Origin: Candidatus Desulfofervidus auxilii | Lineage (GTDB): Bacteria; Desulfobacterota; Desulfofervidia; Desulfofervidales; Desulfofervidaceae | Length of the DNA: 64,000 bases | NCBI GenBank assembly: GCA_030262725.1 | Contig: JAJSZS010000011.1 | Location: 1-64,000 of the forward strand | Direction of reading: 5' to 3' | Shown: piece by piece, positions 52,656-62,077 of the stretch | Layout: the number at the start of each line of letters is the position of its first letter | Position numbering within the stretch: the first letter of the stretch is position 1 | Notes under the pieces: model-generated | What the model saw: only the letters and a program-made list of their open reading frames with translations | What the model was told of the DNA's origin: nothing | Database searches by the model: none | Made by a program: the position numbers and the translations under genes

Positions 52656-53887
52656 TAAGGATTAAGCTCCTTTTCTTGAGGGAAAAGAGGCAAATAACGA
52701 TAGGACAATGAAATTACTAAAATACCTAAAGCTACAACCATAATGGTTGTTGCCCATTCTTGCCAGCTTGGGCTATAAACAACCCATTTATCAAAAGGAT
52801 AAGTAGGAATAGCTGATGTTTGAACTGTAAAGACAAAACGATTGATAACAATCCCTATACAATCAAACAATGCACCTATAATAAGGAAAAATTCTTTTTT
52901 ACGTAAAGGAGAAATCAAGATCAAAGCTGGAACAATACCAAATATACCCAATTCTGCCACTAATAACCATAAACCATAAGGGCCAAACCATCCCTGATAA
53001 CACTGTGTTATGGTCATTCCTTTTTCAGGTAAAATATGAATTGCCCAGTAATATGTATCAATAAGTTTAAATACCAAATAAATAGAAAGCATTATTCCTG
53101 CTATTTTACCCATAAGTTCAAGTACATTATATTTAACTAGTTTTCTTCCTGTGGCTTTTTGAAGTGTCCATGCAATCAATAGAGTAAATGCCGGGCCAGA
53201 GCCAACAGCAGAAAGAATAAAGAGGAAAAATGTCCAAGGCCAAACAAAAAATCCTTCCCTGAAAGCAAAAGGACGGCTATATAGTACGCCAAACACGCCA
53301 CCTAAAGAACCTTGGTGGAAGAAAGAAAGAAATGTACCAACTGCCGCAAAAATGTACATATACTCATGTAAATTATGGCTAAAAATATGAATAAATCTAT
53401 TCTTATCTAATTCTGGATTTTCTAAAATAATAGGCAAATATTCTATACATAAAACTAGGAAATATGTACTAATACAAAAGGCTACTTCAGTAAGCATAGA
53501 ATGCACATTTGCGTACCAAAAGATGTGCCATCCTCGCAATGGCTGTCCTACATCAAGTCCTAATATCATTAAAGCACTACCGTAACAAATCCAACCCACA
53601 ATAACAGCTAAATTAATAATATTTTTTAATTCATCTATACCTATAATATAGCGCAAAAACCCTGAAAAGAAGGCGCCAGCACCTAATGCAATTACTGCTA
53701 AGTCTAATGTAATCCAAAGACCGAATCCAAAATAATCATTAAGATTTGTCTGATTCAGACCTTTAGCAAAACACAAAATCATTGCATAAACACCCCAAGC
53801 AAGCACAACAGATACACAAGCTATCCATATTAAAAATTTCTTAAAACTACACCTTTTTACTCCTGGAGGGATTAAAGCAGCATCCAT
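52655..53887 (-). CDS. qrcD: Qrc complex integral membrane subunit (NrfD/PsrC family)
   Basis: A 410-residue inner-membrane protein with about ten helices. It has the NrfD-family pattern: LIWIACVSVVLAWGVYAMILCFA in helix one, then PLRGWHIFWYANVHSMLTEVAFC and LHEYMYIFAAVGTFLSFFHQGSLGG. It binds menaquinone and anchors the electron-carrying subunits. Order and neighbours identify QrcD: a cytochrome, a Mo-oxidoreductase-like subunit and an iron-sulfur protein precede it in one transcript. Length is normal. Confidence 0.88.
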   Translation of the reverse strand: MDAALIPPGVKRCSFKKFLIWIACVSVVLAWGVYAMILCFAKGLNQTNLNDYFGFGLWITLDLAVIALGAGAFFSGFLRYIIGIDELKNIINLAVIVGWICYGSALMILGLDVGQPLRGWHIFWYANVHSMLTEVAFCISTYFLVLCIEYLPIILENPELDKNRFIHIFSHNLHEYMYIFAAVGTFLSFFHQGSLGGVFGVLYSRPFAFREGFFVWPWTFFLFILSAVGSGPAFTLLIAWTLQKATGRKLVKYNVLELMGKIAGIMLSIYLVFKLIDTYYWAIHILPEKGMTITQCYQGWFGPYGLWLLVAELGIFGIVPALILISPLRKKEFFLIIGALFDCIGIVINRFVFTVQTSAIPTYPFDKWVVYSPSWQEWATTIMVVALGILVISLSYRYLPLFPQEKELNP

Positions 53888-53899
53888 TTTTCCTCTCCT

Positions 53900-54664
53900 T
53901 TATTCATGAGCTTTTTTATGTATTCCTTCTAAATAATAATCTGCCTGCCGCCTTACCCATTCTTGGCGGCTTATATAATAAACACTTGGTTCTGTTCCAA
54001 ACTTTTCAAGTAATCTAAAAGCAAATGGACTTTTAACCAATTTTGCTACTTTGCTATTAGGATCTTTTATATTACCAAAATAAATTGCCTTTGTAGGACA
54101 TGCTTCAGCACAAGCAGTAATATATTCTCCATCTTCTAATATTACCCTTCCTTCTGCAATTGCCTTATCACGTGCTTTTTGATAACGATGATGACAAAAA
54201 GAGCATTTTTCTACCACACCTCTCATTCTTGTTGAAACATCTGGGTTTAATCCCCTTTCTGTCCCTTTTGGAAACACAGGATCCCACCATCCAAACACAC
54301 GGGCATGATAAGGACAAGCTGCCATGCAATATCTGCAACCAAAACAGCGTGGATAAATCTGGCTTACAACCCCTATACGATCCTTGTCTGTTGCTTGAGC
54401 TGGACAAACATGGACACAGATTGCATGATCACAATGCATACAAGGTCTTGGAATATAGGCTACTTTTGTTTTAGGAGGAGGTTCACCATTAGTTATCCTA
54501 TAGATTACTAGCCAGTTTATACTACGATACTTATCAGTTTCATCTGTCCGCACTGGTATATTGTTCTCCTGTGAACAAGCAATAACACATGCTCCACAAC
54601 CTGTACATTTATCAATATCAATTACCATTACATACTTTTCAGCATGACTACTTTCTACATGCAT
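53900..54664 (-). CDS. qrcC: Qrc complex iron-sulfur subunit
   Basis: A 254-residue protein with ferredoxin-type Cys clusters: CTGCGACVIAC, CMHCDHAICVHVC, CFGCRYCMAAC and CSFCHHR...CAEAC. These hold several [4Fe-4S] centres in a row, carrying electrons from QrcB to the membrane subunit QrcD. There is no signal peptide, so it is probably carried to the periplasm with the Tat-exported QrcB. It is 13 bp upstream of qrcD. Confidence 0.88.
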   Translation of the reverse strand: MHVESSHAEKYVMVIDIDKCTGCGACVIACSQENNIPVRTDETDKYRSINWLVIYRITNGEPPPKTKVAYIPRPCMHCDHAICVHVCPAQATDKDRIGVVSQIYPRCFGCRYCMAACPYHARVFGWWDPVFPKGTERGLNPDVSTRMRGVVEKCSFCHHRYQKARDKAIAEGRVILEDGEYITACAEACPTKAIYFGNIKDPNSKVAKLVKSPFAFRLLEKFGTEPSVYYISRQEWVRRQADYYLEGIHKKAHE

Positions 54665-54680
54665 AGCTTACTTTCCTCTC

Positions 54681-56975
54681 CTATATTTTTATCAAATTAG
54701 CCCTGCTCAATGCCCAAGTGGCTATGCCAGTTAACTTCTCTTTTGCATAGCCTAACAATTGATGGGCATTAATACCTTTACCTTCTAAATATTCATCATA
54801 AGCATTATGTCCTAACCCTATAGGAATTGCTATCACATCTTGCAATATTAATTCTGAAATATGTACTCTAACTTTTGCTTCTCCAAAAGGTGTTTTTAGT
54901 AAAACTTTATCTCCCTCTATAAGATGATATTTAGCAGCAGTGGCAGGATTAATTTCTACCACTAAATCATTTTTTATAAGAACAGTATTAGGTAATGCTT
55001 TCACCATATAAGGAGCATTACCTAAATATCCATCTGTAAGCATTAACCTTTCAGATGGGATTAACATAAGAGGAAATTCTTCTTTTTCTCCTTTTAATTC
55101 CCATTCTTCATAATGAGATAAATTTAATTCCTTAGGAGAAAATTCAAATTTACCAGAAGCAGTTTTAAAACCTTCCTTTTTCACATTAGGATTAAACCAA
55201 ATACATTTATTCAAAGTTTCCCACATCGCTTCAAAACTACCTGGTAAACTTGAACCATTCAAATTCAAAGAAACTGAATATTCTTTATCAGCCAATTTCC
55301 CTTCACCCTTTTGGTAAAGCTTTTTAACTGCTGCTTTAAGCACTTCTTTATAATTTCTCCAAGGCATAGCTTGTGCTATTCCTTTTATATTTTTAGCTAG
55401 AGTTAAAATCACATCCGCAGGGTGCTTCACATCATATGGGGATTTGAGTACTGGTTTTGAAATACCAAAAATTGGATATTGAAGCCCTCTTGGTGTTGTT
55501 ATACCTTCCCATTTTTCTAAGAAAAATGCTGCAGGAAGGACTAAATCAGCATATTTTGCTGTTTCATCCAAAAATGAAGTAAAAGTTACTACAAAAGGAA
55601 TATTCTTAAGTGCCTGTATAAAAAGTGCAGGATCAGGAGCAGCATAACATGGATTAGCCTCAAATATCAGAAGAGCATTTATTTTATAATGAGCTTGACT
55701 ATTTACATTTTCTGCAAAACGATACAATAGACTAGTTATCAATGGGAACTTAGATGTATCTATTCGCGGTTCACTTAATGTTTTTTTAGCAATTTCATCT
55801 AAACCAAATTCTGGCCACCAAGTTTCAGATGGGTCATTAAAGCAGATTACTCCACCTTTACGATTAATATTACCAATCAAAGCATTTAAGCTATGAATAG
55901 CCATTATTTCATAAAGTCCACAAGGGATATCTCCCTTCCCTCTTCCCCATATTGCTATTGGTCGTTTTGCTTGACCAAATTCCTTAGCTATTCTTATAAT
56001 ATCTTCTTTACTTACACCTGTAATTTTAGATACTCTTTCTGGCTTATACTGCTCTAGAACAAGTTTTTTGAAAGAGTCAAATCCTGTAGTGTAATTATTA
56101 ATAAATTCTTGATTATAAATTCCCTGTTTAATAAGTACATGCGCAATTCCTAAAGCCAAAGCTGTTTCAGTACCTGGATTTATGCCTACCCATTCATCTA
56201 CTCTAGTTGCAGTATCAGACATTCTAGACTCAATTTGTATAATTTTTGCTTTGGGTTTAAACGGATTTTCATAAATATATCTATAAGCTATTTGCATTCT
56301 TACAGGTGCACCCCAACCTTCTAATAATCCACTACCAAAACTTAAAATATAATCTGAATTTTCTAAATCAAATCCAACATGACCTTCATGCCCTTGTAAT
56401 GCATTTATTACTAAAGAAGTTGTTTCATCTCCCGAAGGCATAGTGAGATAATTTGGAGTACCATAAGCTTGACAAAATCTTCTTATCAAGCCAGAAACCA
56501 ATTCATTTCTATAGCCATCAAGACAAGCTACTGTGTATCCATGACCATTTATACGCAATTCTTGCAATTTTTGTGTTAAAATATTTAATGCTGTTGACCA
56601 TTCAATTTCTTCCCATTTACCTTCTCCACGTTCACCCACTCGTTTTAATGGCTTTTTTACCCTCCGATGTTCTCCATAAAGAAGTTGTACACTAGATGCT
56701 CCTAATGGACACAATCCACCACGATTTACAGGATTTAATTGATTTCCTTCAATCTTCACAACACGATCATCTATTTTTCTTACCTTTAATCCACATCCAC
56801 CTGGGCAGAGCTGGCAAAGAGTATAAACCCACTTTTCCTTTCCTTTTGGAGGCTGATAAGTCCAAGTTTGTGAGAATAGCACCATCTCATCAGCCATTCT
56901 CCATGGGAGGGGAGAAAATAATGTTCCTACAGCACCACCAACTACAAACTTTAAAAAATCACGTCTTGTGAGCAT
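54681..56975 (-). CDS. qrcB: Qrc complex molybdopterin-oxidoreductase-like subunit
   Basis: A 764-residue protein with a Tat signal, RRDFLKFVVGGAVGTLF. The [4Fe-4S] motif is CQLCPGGCGLKV with a later GGLC, and the protein has the DMSO-reductase-family fold through the C-terminal LNPATAAKYHLIEGDKVLLKTPFG. At the spot where a Cys, Sec or Ser would bind molybdenum it reads MPSGDETTSL. In the known Qrc of Desulfovibrio this subunit lacks molybdenum. GGGAGGAG precedes the ATG. Confidence 0.87.
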   Translation of the reverse strand: MLTRRDFLKFVVGGAVGTLFSPLPWRMADEMVLFSQTWTYQPPKGKEKWVYTLCQLCPGGCGLKVRKIDDRVVKIEGNQLNPVNRGGLCPLGASSVQLLYGEHRRVKKPLKRVGERGEGKWEEIEWSTALNILTQKLQELRINGHGYTVACLDGYRNELVSGLIRRFCQAYGTPNYLTMPSGDETTSLVINALQGHEGHVGFDLENSDYILSFGSGLLEGWGAPVRMQIAYRYIYENPFKPKAKIIQIESRMSDTATRVDEWVGINPGTETALALGIAHVLIKQGIYNQEFINNYTTGFDSFKKLVLEQYKPERVSKITGVSKEDIIRIAKEFGQAKRPIAIWGRGKGDIPCGLYEIMAIHSLNALIGNINRKGGVICFNDPSETWWPEFGLDEIAKKTLSEPRIDTSKFPLITSLLYRFAENVNSQAHYKINALLIFEANPCYAAPDPALFIQALKNIPFVVTFTSFLDETAKYADLVLPAAFFLEKWEGITTPRGLQYPIFGISKPVLKSPYDVKHPADVILTLAKNIKGIAQAMPWRNYKEVLKAAVKKLYQKGEGKLADKEYSVSLNLNGSSLPGSFEAMWETLNKCIWFNPNVKKEGFKTASGKFEFSPKELNLSHYEEWELKGEKEEFPLMLIPSERLMLTDGYLGNAPYMVKALPNTVLIKNDLVVEINPATAAKYHLIEGDKVLLKTPFGEAKVRVHISELILQDVIAIPIGLGHNAYDEYLEGKGINAHQLLGYAKEKLTGIATWALSRANLIKI

Positions 56976-56984
56976 GACTCCTCC

Positions 56985-57557
56985 CTATTTATGACAAGTA
57001 AAACAATAATTTGGTGCATCAAATTTTTTATGACATCTCATACAATCTTCCATTACAATGACATAATTTTGAGGATATTTAGAAAGCCTTGAATAAACAT
57101 ATACAGGTGGCTTATCATTATAGCCTAAATCTTTATGACATACTTTACATTCAAATCGGGCAATTTTTAAATGGGCTGCGTGAGAGAAAAATACATTTTT
57201 AGGTTGCCTTGAATAAACAAGCCAAGGAATTTCTTTTCTTGGTTCTACATAATTTTTTATAAATTCTATTTCTGCTTTGGTTTCTCCTTGTGGTTCTTCA
57301 TGACATTCTATACATTTATCTAATCTTGGTATACCTGACCAAGTGCCATTTGGTTCAAGGTAATGGCAATCTTCACAAGTCATTCCTGCGCTTTCAGTAT
57401 GAACTTCATGACTAAAAAGAACTGGCTGATGTAATTTCCCATAAAGAGGTGGAACAGCAAAATGTTTACCAAAAAAGATCCAACCCACACAAAATGCTAG
57501 GATAAAACCTATAACAAAAGGAGCCCATCCTAAATTTTTTTCATTATTTTGACCCAT
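56985..57557 (-). CDS. qrcA: Qrc complex multihaem cytochrome c
   Basis: A 190-residue periplasmic cytochrome anchored by an N-terminal helix (about 11-30, APFVIGFILAFCVGWIFFG). Five CxxCH haem sites are visible: CEDCH, CIECH, CKVCH, CMRCH and CFTCH. It receives electrons from periplasmic cytochrome c3 and hands them to QrcB. Desulfovibrio QrcA is described with six haems, so one is missing or non-canonical here. It begins the operon qrcABCD behind its own promoter. Confidence 0.85.
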   Translation of the reverse strand: MGQNNEKNLGWAPFVIGFILAFCVGWIFFGKHFAVPPLYGKLHQPVLFSHEVHTESAGMTCEDCHYLEPNGTWSGIPRLDKCIECHEEPQGETKAEIEFIKNYVEPRKEIPWLVYSRQPKNVFFSHAAHLKIARFECKVCHKDLGYNDKPPVYVYSRLSKYPQNYVIVMEDCMRCHKKFDAPNYCFTCHK

Positions 57558-57604
57558 CCTTAACCCCTAAAAATGTATTAAACAAGACCATATAATTTTA
57601 GGCT

Positions 57605-57633
57605 TATTTACCCTTATTGTAAAGATTTGTCAA
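57605..57633 (-). promoter_or_regulatory. Promoter of the qrcABCD operon
   Basis: On the minus strand TTGACA (57633-57628) and TAAATA (57610-57605) are 17 bp apart. Transcription would start near 57598, about 40 bases ahead of the ATG at 57557, which has AGGGG six bases upstream. The strong -35 suggests constitutive, high expression. Confidence 0.65.
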
Positions 57634-57660
57634 GAAAAAAGTGTAAGGGAATATTTGTTA

Positions 57661-58830
57661 TTAAAATTTTATCTGAAAGACAATTTGAATAAAATGTTCA
57701 TCTTGATAATTTGGATTGTCATGCCAAAGCTTTTCAAAAGTAATTAAAAATATACATCCCCAAACATCCTTATAAACATCATAGCTTATTGAACTTATCA
57801 GTCTTCTTTCTATATCATTTGTTGCGTCTAAATTTGGATCCCATACATCATATCTAGCCCAAACTCTAATTTTTTTATACCATGGAATTCTAAACATACC
57901 CCAAAAAGAGAAACCTTCTTTATGCCTTTCATCTCGGTAAAGTTTCCCATCATCTCCTTTATAAAACCCATTTTGACATCCTTTATCCCTAGCATATTCA
58001 GCTGTGATAGTAAAAGAAGGTGCTTGATAGCTAATAAAAAATGTATTTACATACCAATCAGGTGGATCTCCTTTGGCTATATTATCAGTTCCAGGAAAAT
58101 AAACATCTTTTCCTTTATAATTTTTCCCTTCTTCAGAAAGATTTCCTTTTGCTAAAATACCAAAATAAGTAAATTGTAATCCAGGCAAAATATTAGGAAA
58201 TGGTCTTAAAGTAATACGTGCTTCTAAAGCCTTATTGGTATTTTTCTCTCCTTGATGATAACCACTACCATTATATACTCCTAAAGCAAAACTCCCATAA
58301 CGACCTGCATAATATTTATTGACTTTTTCCTTATATTCTTTATCCATCTCCCCACCAAAATATCCAAACCAGGCAATGCCCTGGTCTGCTGAATTAAACA
58401 TGTGGTTTCTTTCTTGAAACATAGTGCCCTGACAGCGATAGGGATTCACATGTTCTTCAAAATCTAGCCAGGGGAAATGAATCTGACCAAATTCTATAAA
58501 ATTATTGGTAAATATAAAAAAATCTTTAAAATAAATCCTTCCATAAAGATATTTTAGCCTTACCTTTACATCACCATGGATATCCCTAGTGACATCAGGC
58601 GTAACACGAGCAGAAAACCAAGATGTAATTTTCTTCTTTATATTTATATAACCTCTGGTAATGCTCCACCCACTATAATCTTTGCCTTTTTTATCTTCTC
58701 CAGCCTTAAAATCCAAATACCACAATGCCCCAATTGAAACCCCTTTAAGCCCTTTTGGTAGGTTAATATCTGCCTTTAATGAAGTCGTTAACAAAAAAAC
58801 TAGCAAGAAACTCAAAATTAATTTTTTCAT
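57661..58830 (-). CDS. Outer-membrane porin, probably phosphate-selective
   Basis: About 389 residues from ATG 58830, which follows AAGGAGGTC. A signal peptide (about 1-20) is followed by many short amphipathic beta strands rich in Tyr, Trp and Lys, and the protein ends in Phe, typical of an outer-membrane barrel. The Pho-type repeats upstream and the divergent pstCA genes suggest the OprP/OprO phosphate porin type. Sequence similarity by eye is modest, so the substrate rests on context. Confidence 0.65.
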   Translation of the reverse strand: MKKLILSFLLVFLLTTSLKADINLPKGLKGVSIGALWYLDFKAGEDKKGKDYSGWSITRGYINIKKKITSWFSARVTPDVTRDIHGDVKVRLKYLYGRIYFKDFFIFTNNFIEFGQIHFPWLDFEEHVNPYRCQGTMFQERNHMFNSADQGIAWFGYFGGEMDKEYKEKVNKYYAGRYGSFALGVYNGSGYHQGEKNTNKALEARITLRPFPNILPGLQFTYFGILAKGNLSEEGKNYKGKDVYFPGTDNIAKGDPPDWYVNTFFISYQAPSFTITAEYARDKGCQNGFYKGDDGKLYRDERHKEGFSFWGMFRIPWYKKIRVWARYDVWDPNLDATNDIERRLISSISYDVYKDVWGCIFLITFEKLWHDNPNYQDEHFIQIVFQIKF

Positions 58831-58882
58831 TTTGACCTCCTTTGAAGTTTTGGCCTTAATACACAAAATTTTTTACAAAATA

Positions 58883-58911
58883 ATAACAATATTTAAACAT
58901 CATAATGACAG
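58883..58911 (-). promoter_or_regulatory. Pho-box-like repeats for the porin gene
   Basis: On the minus strand CTGTCAT (58911-58905), ATGTTTA (58900-58894) and TTGTTAT (58889-58883) recur every 11 bp. The first matches the PhoB half-site exactly; the others are weaker. The spacing is that of PhoB-bound DNA. Confidence 0.5.
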
Positions 58912-58925
58912 TTTAAATAACAATT

Positions 58926-58958
58926 ATGTCATAATTTGGTAATAAAACTGTAACAAAA
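58926..58958 (+). promoter_or_regulatory. Pho box of pstCA
   Basis: Three units of 11 bp: ATGTCAT-AATT, TGGTAAT-AAAA and CTGTAAC-AAAA. This is the direct-repeat layout of PhoB sites. A TAATAAT at 58964-58970 follows at the distance expected for a -10 box, so PhoB would replace a -35 contact. Confidence 0.6.
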
Positions 58959-58978
58959 GGTGTTAATAATTTATTTCT

Positions 58979-59857
58979 GTGAGGATAAAAGAAGGAATAA
59001 TTAAAATCATATTTTTATTCTTGGCTTTTATATCCATTTCTACCCTTGCCTTTATTGTCATCTTCCTTTTTAAAGAAAGTCTTCCCATTTTTAAAAAGGT
59101 CTCTTTAAAAGCATTTTTATTTGGTAAAGAATGGTATCCTACAGATGAACCACCTGCTTTTGGAATTTTGCCACTAATTATAGCTTCATTGTTAGTAACT
59201 TTCCTTTCATCCCTTATAGCTGTCCCTTTAGGTGTGCTTTCAGCGATTTATATATCTGAATTGGCAAGACCTTTTATAAAGGAGATATTAAAGCCTGTTA
59301 TTGAACTTTTGGCAGCACTCCCCTCTGTGGTAATTGGTCTTTTTGGCATGACAGTTATAGCTCCTTTTTTACAAAATATGTTTAATTTGTCTACAGGATT
59401 AAATGCCTTTAATGCTGCCTTAATGTTAGCATTGATGTCTATTCCTACAATTACTAGTATTTCTGAAGATGCCTTATACAGTGTCCCTTCAGAGTTAAGA
59501 GAAGCCTCCTTTGCTCTAGGGGCAACTAAATGGGAAACAATTTATCATGTTGTAATTCCTGCTGCTTTATCAGGTATAGGGACAGCTATTATTTTAGGCA
59601 TAGCAAGGGCATTAGGTGAAACAATGGTGGTATTAATGGTAGCAGGAGGTGCTGCATGGATACCAGAAAGTATCTTTGATCCCGTGCGTCCTATGCCAGC
59701 AGCTATTGCAGCTGAAATGGGAGAAGCACCTGTTGGAAGTGATCACTATCATGCCCTTTTTGCTATTGGTCTAGTGCTCTTTTTCTTCACTTTAATTTTT
59801 AATCTTATTGCTTATTATATTGCCCAAAAATATAAAAAGGTAGGAGAAGCACTTTGA
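58979..59857 (+). CDS. pstC: Phosphate ABC transporter permease PstC
   Basis: A 292-residue inner-membrane permease with six helices. The permease signature is EASFALGATKWETIYHVVIPAALSGIGTAIILGIARALGET (about 180-220). It opens the phosphate channel with PstA and the ATPase PstB. The start is GTG 58979, almost at the predicted transcription start, with no ribosome binding site. No pstS is in the window. Confidence 0.93.
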   Translation: MRIKEGIIKIIFLFLAFISISTLAFIVIFLFKESLPIFKKVSLKAFLFGKEWYPTDEPPAFGILPLIIASLLVTFLSSLIAVPLGVLSAIYISELARPFIKEILKPVIELLAALPSVVIGLFGMTVIAPFLQNMFNLSTGLNAFNAALMLALMSIPTITSISEDALYSVPSELREASFALGATKWETIYHVVIPAALSGIGTAIILGIARALGETMVVLMVAGGAAWIPESIFDPVRPMPAAIAAEMGEAPVGSDHYHALFAIGLVLFFFTLIFNLIAYYIAQKYKKVGEAL

Positions 59858-60696
59858 GGAAGATAAGGCAATTTTTTGCCTTTTTCTTAATATATCTGGC
59901 TACTATTATTATATGTCTTGGTCTTTTTTCAATATTATTTTTTATCTTTAAAAACGGCATAAGTGTTATAAACCTTGATTTCCTTAAAAAGCCTCCTACA
60001 GAAGCAATGACAAAGGGAGGTATATTCCCAGCCATTGTGGGCACATTTTACCTCAGCTTAGGTGCAATTATCTTTGCATTTCCTTTAGGGGTGGGGGCAG
60101 CTATATACCTTTCTGAATATGCAAAGGAAGGTAAAATTGTGCATATCATCCGTATAGGCATTAATAATCTGGCAGGTGTGCCCTCAATAATATTTGGTCT
60201 TTTTGGACTTGCCTTATTTGTTGTTTATTTTAAATTTGGTTCTTCCATCCTCTCTGGCTCTTTGACACTTGGAGTTTTAATATTACCTATTATCATTCAA
60301 GCTACAGAAGAGGCATTAAAAGCAGTCCCTCAATCTTATAGAGAGGCCTCATTTGCCTTAGGTGCCACTAAGTGGCAAACCATTTTTAAAGTAGTCTTAC
60401 CAGCTGCCTTACCTGGGATTTTAACAGGCACTATTTTAGGCATAAGTCGGGCTGCAGGAGAAACTGCCCCAATTATGTTTACTGCAGCCGCATTTTATAC
60501 CCCAAAGCTTCCTCGCACTATCTTTGATGAAGTGATGGCACTGCCATATCATATCTATGTTTTGGCTACATCTGGCACGCACATTGAAGAAACTAGAGCA
60601 ATTCAATATGGTACTGCTCTTGTATTAATTTCATTAGTATTTCTGCTTAATCTAACTGCTATTATTTTACGTATCAGATTTAGAAAGAAGTTTTAA
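59854..60696 (+). CDS. pstA: Phosphate ABC transporter permease PstA
   Basis: A 280-residue permease with about six helices. The signature reads EASFALGATKWQTIFKVVLPAALPGILTGTILGISRAAGET (about 165-205). The start is TTG 59854 in TTGA, overlapping the pstC stop by 4 bp, with GGAG 9 bases upstream. It lacks a following pstB on this strand; a toxin-antitoxin pair comes next. Confidence 0.93.
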   Translation: MRKIRQFFAFFLIYLATIIICLGLFSILFFIFKNGISVINLDFLKKPPTEAMTKGGIFPAIVGTFYLSLGAIIFAFPLGVGAAIYLSEYAKEGKIVHIIRIGINNLAGVPSIIFGLFGLALFVVYFKFGSSILSGSLTLGVLILPIIIQATEEALKAVPQSYREASFALGATKWQTIFKVVLPAALPGILTGTILGISRAAGETAPIMFTAAAFYTPKLPRTIFDEVMALPYHIYVLATSGTHIEETRAIQYGTALVLISLVFLLNLTAIILRIRFRKKF

Positions 60697-60759
60697 AGAT
60701 AGCTTAAGCCTTGAAAGAAAAAAGATAAAAATGTATGTTCAAGTAGGGAGGTGTAAAAG

Positions 60760-60960
60760 ATGGGGACGATTATTATAAAAGTACCAGAAAATATTGAAAG
60801 AAAATTTACGATTGATAATATGGACATTATAAAGGAATTTTTGGAAAAACTTGAAAGAGAAGAGAAGGTAAAATTTTTAAAAAAAAATTTGGATAAAGTT
60901 TTGGGAAAGGTTGAAGTAGAAGATGTGACGGAGGAAGAAGTATATCTCCAAGGTGATTAG
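60760..60960 (+). CDS. Putative antitoxin of the second PIN pair
   Basis: A 66-residue protein with GGGAGGT before ATG 60760. It reads MGTIIIKVPENIERKFTID, then a charged helix and an acidic tail VEDVTEEEVYLQGD. A short strand and helix followed by an acidic, toxin-covering tail is common in VapB-like antitoxins. The stop is immediately followed by the toxin ATG, so they are coupled. The antitoxin label comes mostly from context. Confidence 0.6.
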   Translation: MGTIIIKVPENIERKFTIDNMDIIKEFLEKLEREEKVKFLKKNLDKVLGKVEVEDVTEEEVYLQGD

Positions 60961-61401
60961 ATGTTTTTTATTGATAGTAGTGTTCTAATAGAAGGCTTTA
61001 AAAGTAAAGGAATCAAAGAAGCACAAAAATTAGTAAAATTTCTTATAACTAGAGTGGATTTATTAGAGTTAGGTATAAACAGTATTGTTTTTAGTGAGAC
61101 TGTTTATCAGTTGATAAATAAGAAAAAAAGAGCACCTGATATTACGGAAAGATATATTTTTGAGCTATTCTCCATCTGCTGTGTCTTTGCGGAAAACGCT
61201 GATATTTTATCAATTGCAAAGGAATTTATAAAAACTTATAACCTAAAACCAAATGACGCTTTGATTTTAGCCACTTGTAAATATTATGGAATTAAAAATT
61301 TAATTTCTGTAGACGAGGATTTTGAAAAAGCTTGTGAAAAAGAAGGTATTATTCTGATTGATACCGTAGATAAGTTTAAGGATGCAATCTCTGGAAAATA
61401 A
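60961..61401 (+). CDS. PIN-domain toxin (VapC-like), second pair
   Basis: A 146-residue PIN protein. The acidic residues are Asp5 (FIDSSVL), Glu46 (FSETV), Asp99 (KPNDAL) and Asp118 or Asp120 (ISVDEDF). It begins directly after the antitoxin stop codon. It lies between pstA and the convergent phoU gene, interrupting the usual pstCAB-phoU order. The RNA target is unknown. Confidence 0.8.
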   Translation: MFFIDSSVLIEGFKSKGIKEAQKLVKFLITRVDLLELGINSIVFSETVYQLINKKKRAPDITERYIFELFSICCVFAENADILSIAKEFIKTYNLKPNDALILATCKYYGIKNLISVDEDFEKACEKEGIILIDTVDKFKDAISGK

Positions 61402-61423
61402 GAAATTATAGGAAGTAGAAAAT

Positions 61424-62077
61424 TTAATACTGATGCCTAATTATCTTGCCTTCAAGTAAAAATACCACATGCTCAGCAATATTTGTAGCATGGTCTGCTA
61501 CTCTTTCCCAGCATCTGGTAACAATGATTAAATGTGCTCCCCGCCTTACAGCCGGACTATGAGTGACCATAAAGTCTAATAATGTTCTAAATATATAATC
61601 CCTTAATTCATCTACTTCATCATCTCTTTTACAAACTTCAATAGCCAATTTATCATCTTTATAAACAAATGCATTGACTGCTTCAATCAACATCTCTATA
61701 GCTATCTCAGCAATGGATTGTAACTCATTCATACAGCAAAAAAGTGGTGGTCTCTTTACCAATTCTATTACTCTTTCTGCTACATTTACTGCCTGATCCC
61801 CACACCTTTCTAAATCAAAATTAATGCGCATAGCAGCAGTAATAAACCTCAAATCACTGGCCATAGGCTGATATCTGGCTAAAAGAGAAAGACATTGTTT
61901 ATCTATCTCTACTTCAAGCCTATTTATCCTTTCATCTCCTTCAATTATTCTTTTGGCAAGTGTTTCATCTCTTTCATTAAATGCCTTTAAACTATCTCTT
62001 AATGCTCTTTCTACTAAAGAAGCCATTTTTAATAGATCCATCTTTAAATCATTTAACTCTGCATGAAAATGTCTCAT
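61424..62077 (-). CDS. phoU: Phosphate signalling protein PhoU
   Basis: A 217-residue all-helical protein made of two PhoU repeats of about 105 residues. It contains EIDKQCLSLLARYQPMASDLRFITAAMRINFDLERCGDQAVNVAERV in the first half and WERVADHATNIAEHVVF in the second. It tells the PhoR kinase to stay off when Pst is saturated. The start overlaps the pstB stop by 1 bp. Confidence 0.94.
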   Translation of the reverse strand: MRHFHAELNDLKMDLLKMASLVERALRDSLKAFNERDETLAKRIIEGDERINRLEVEIDKQCLSLLARYQPMASDLRFITAAMRINFDLERCGDQAVNVAERVIELVKRPPLFCCMNELQSIAEIAIEMLIEAVNAFVYKDDKLAIEVCKRDDEVDELRDYIFRTLLDFMVTHSPAVRRGAHLIIVTRCWERVADHATNIAEHVVFLLEGKIIRHQY

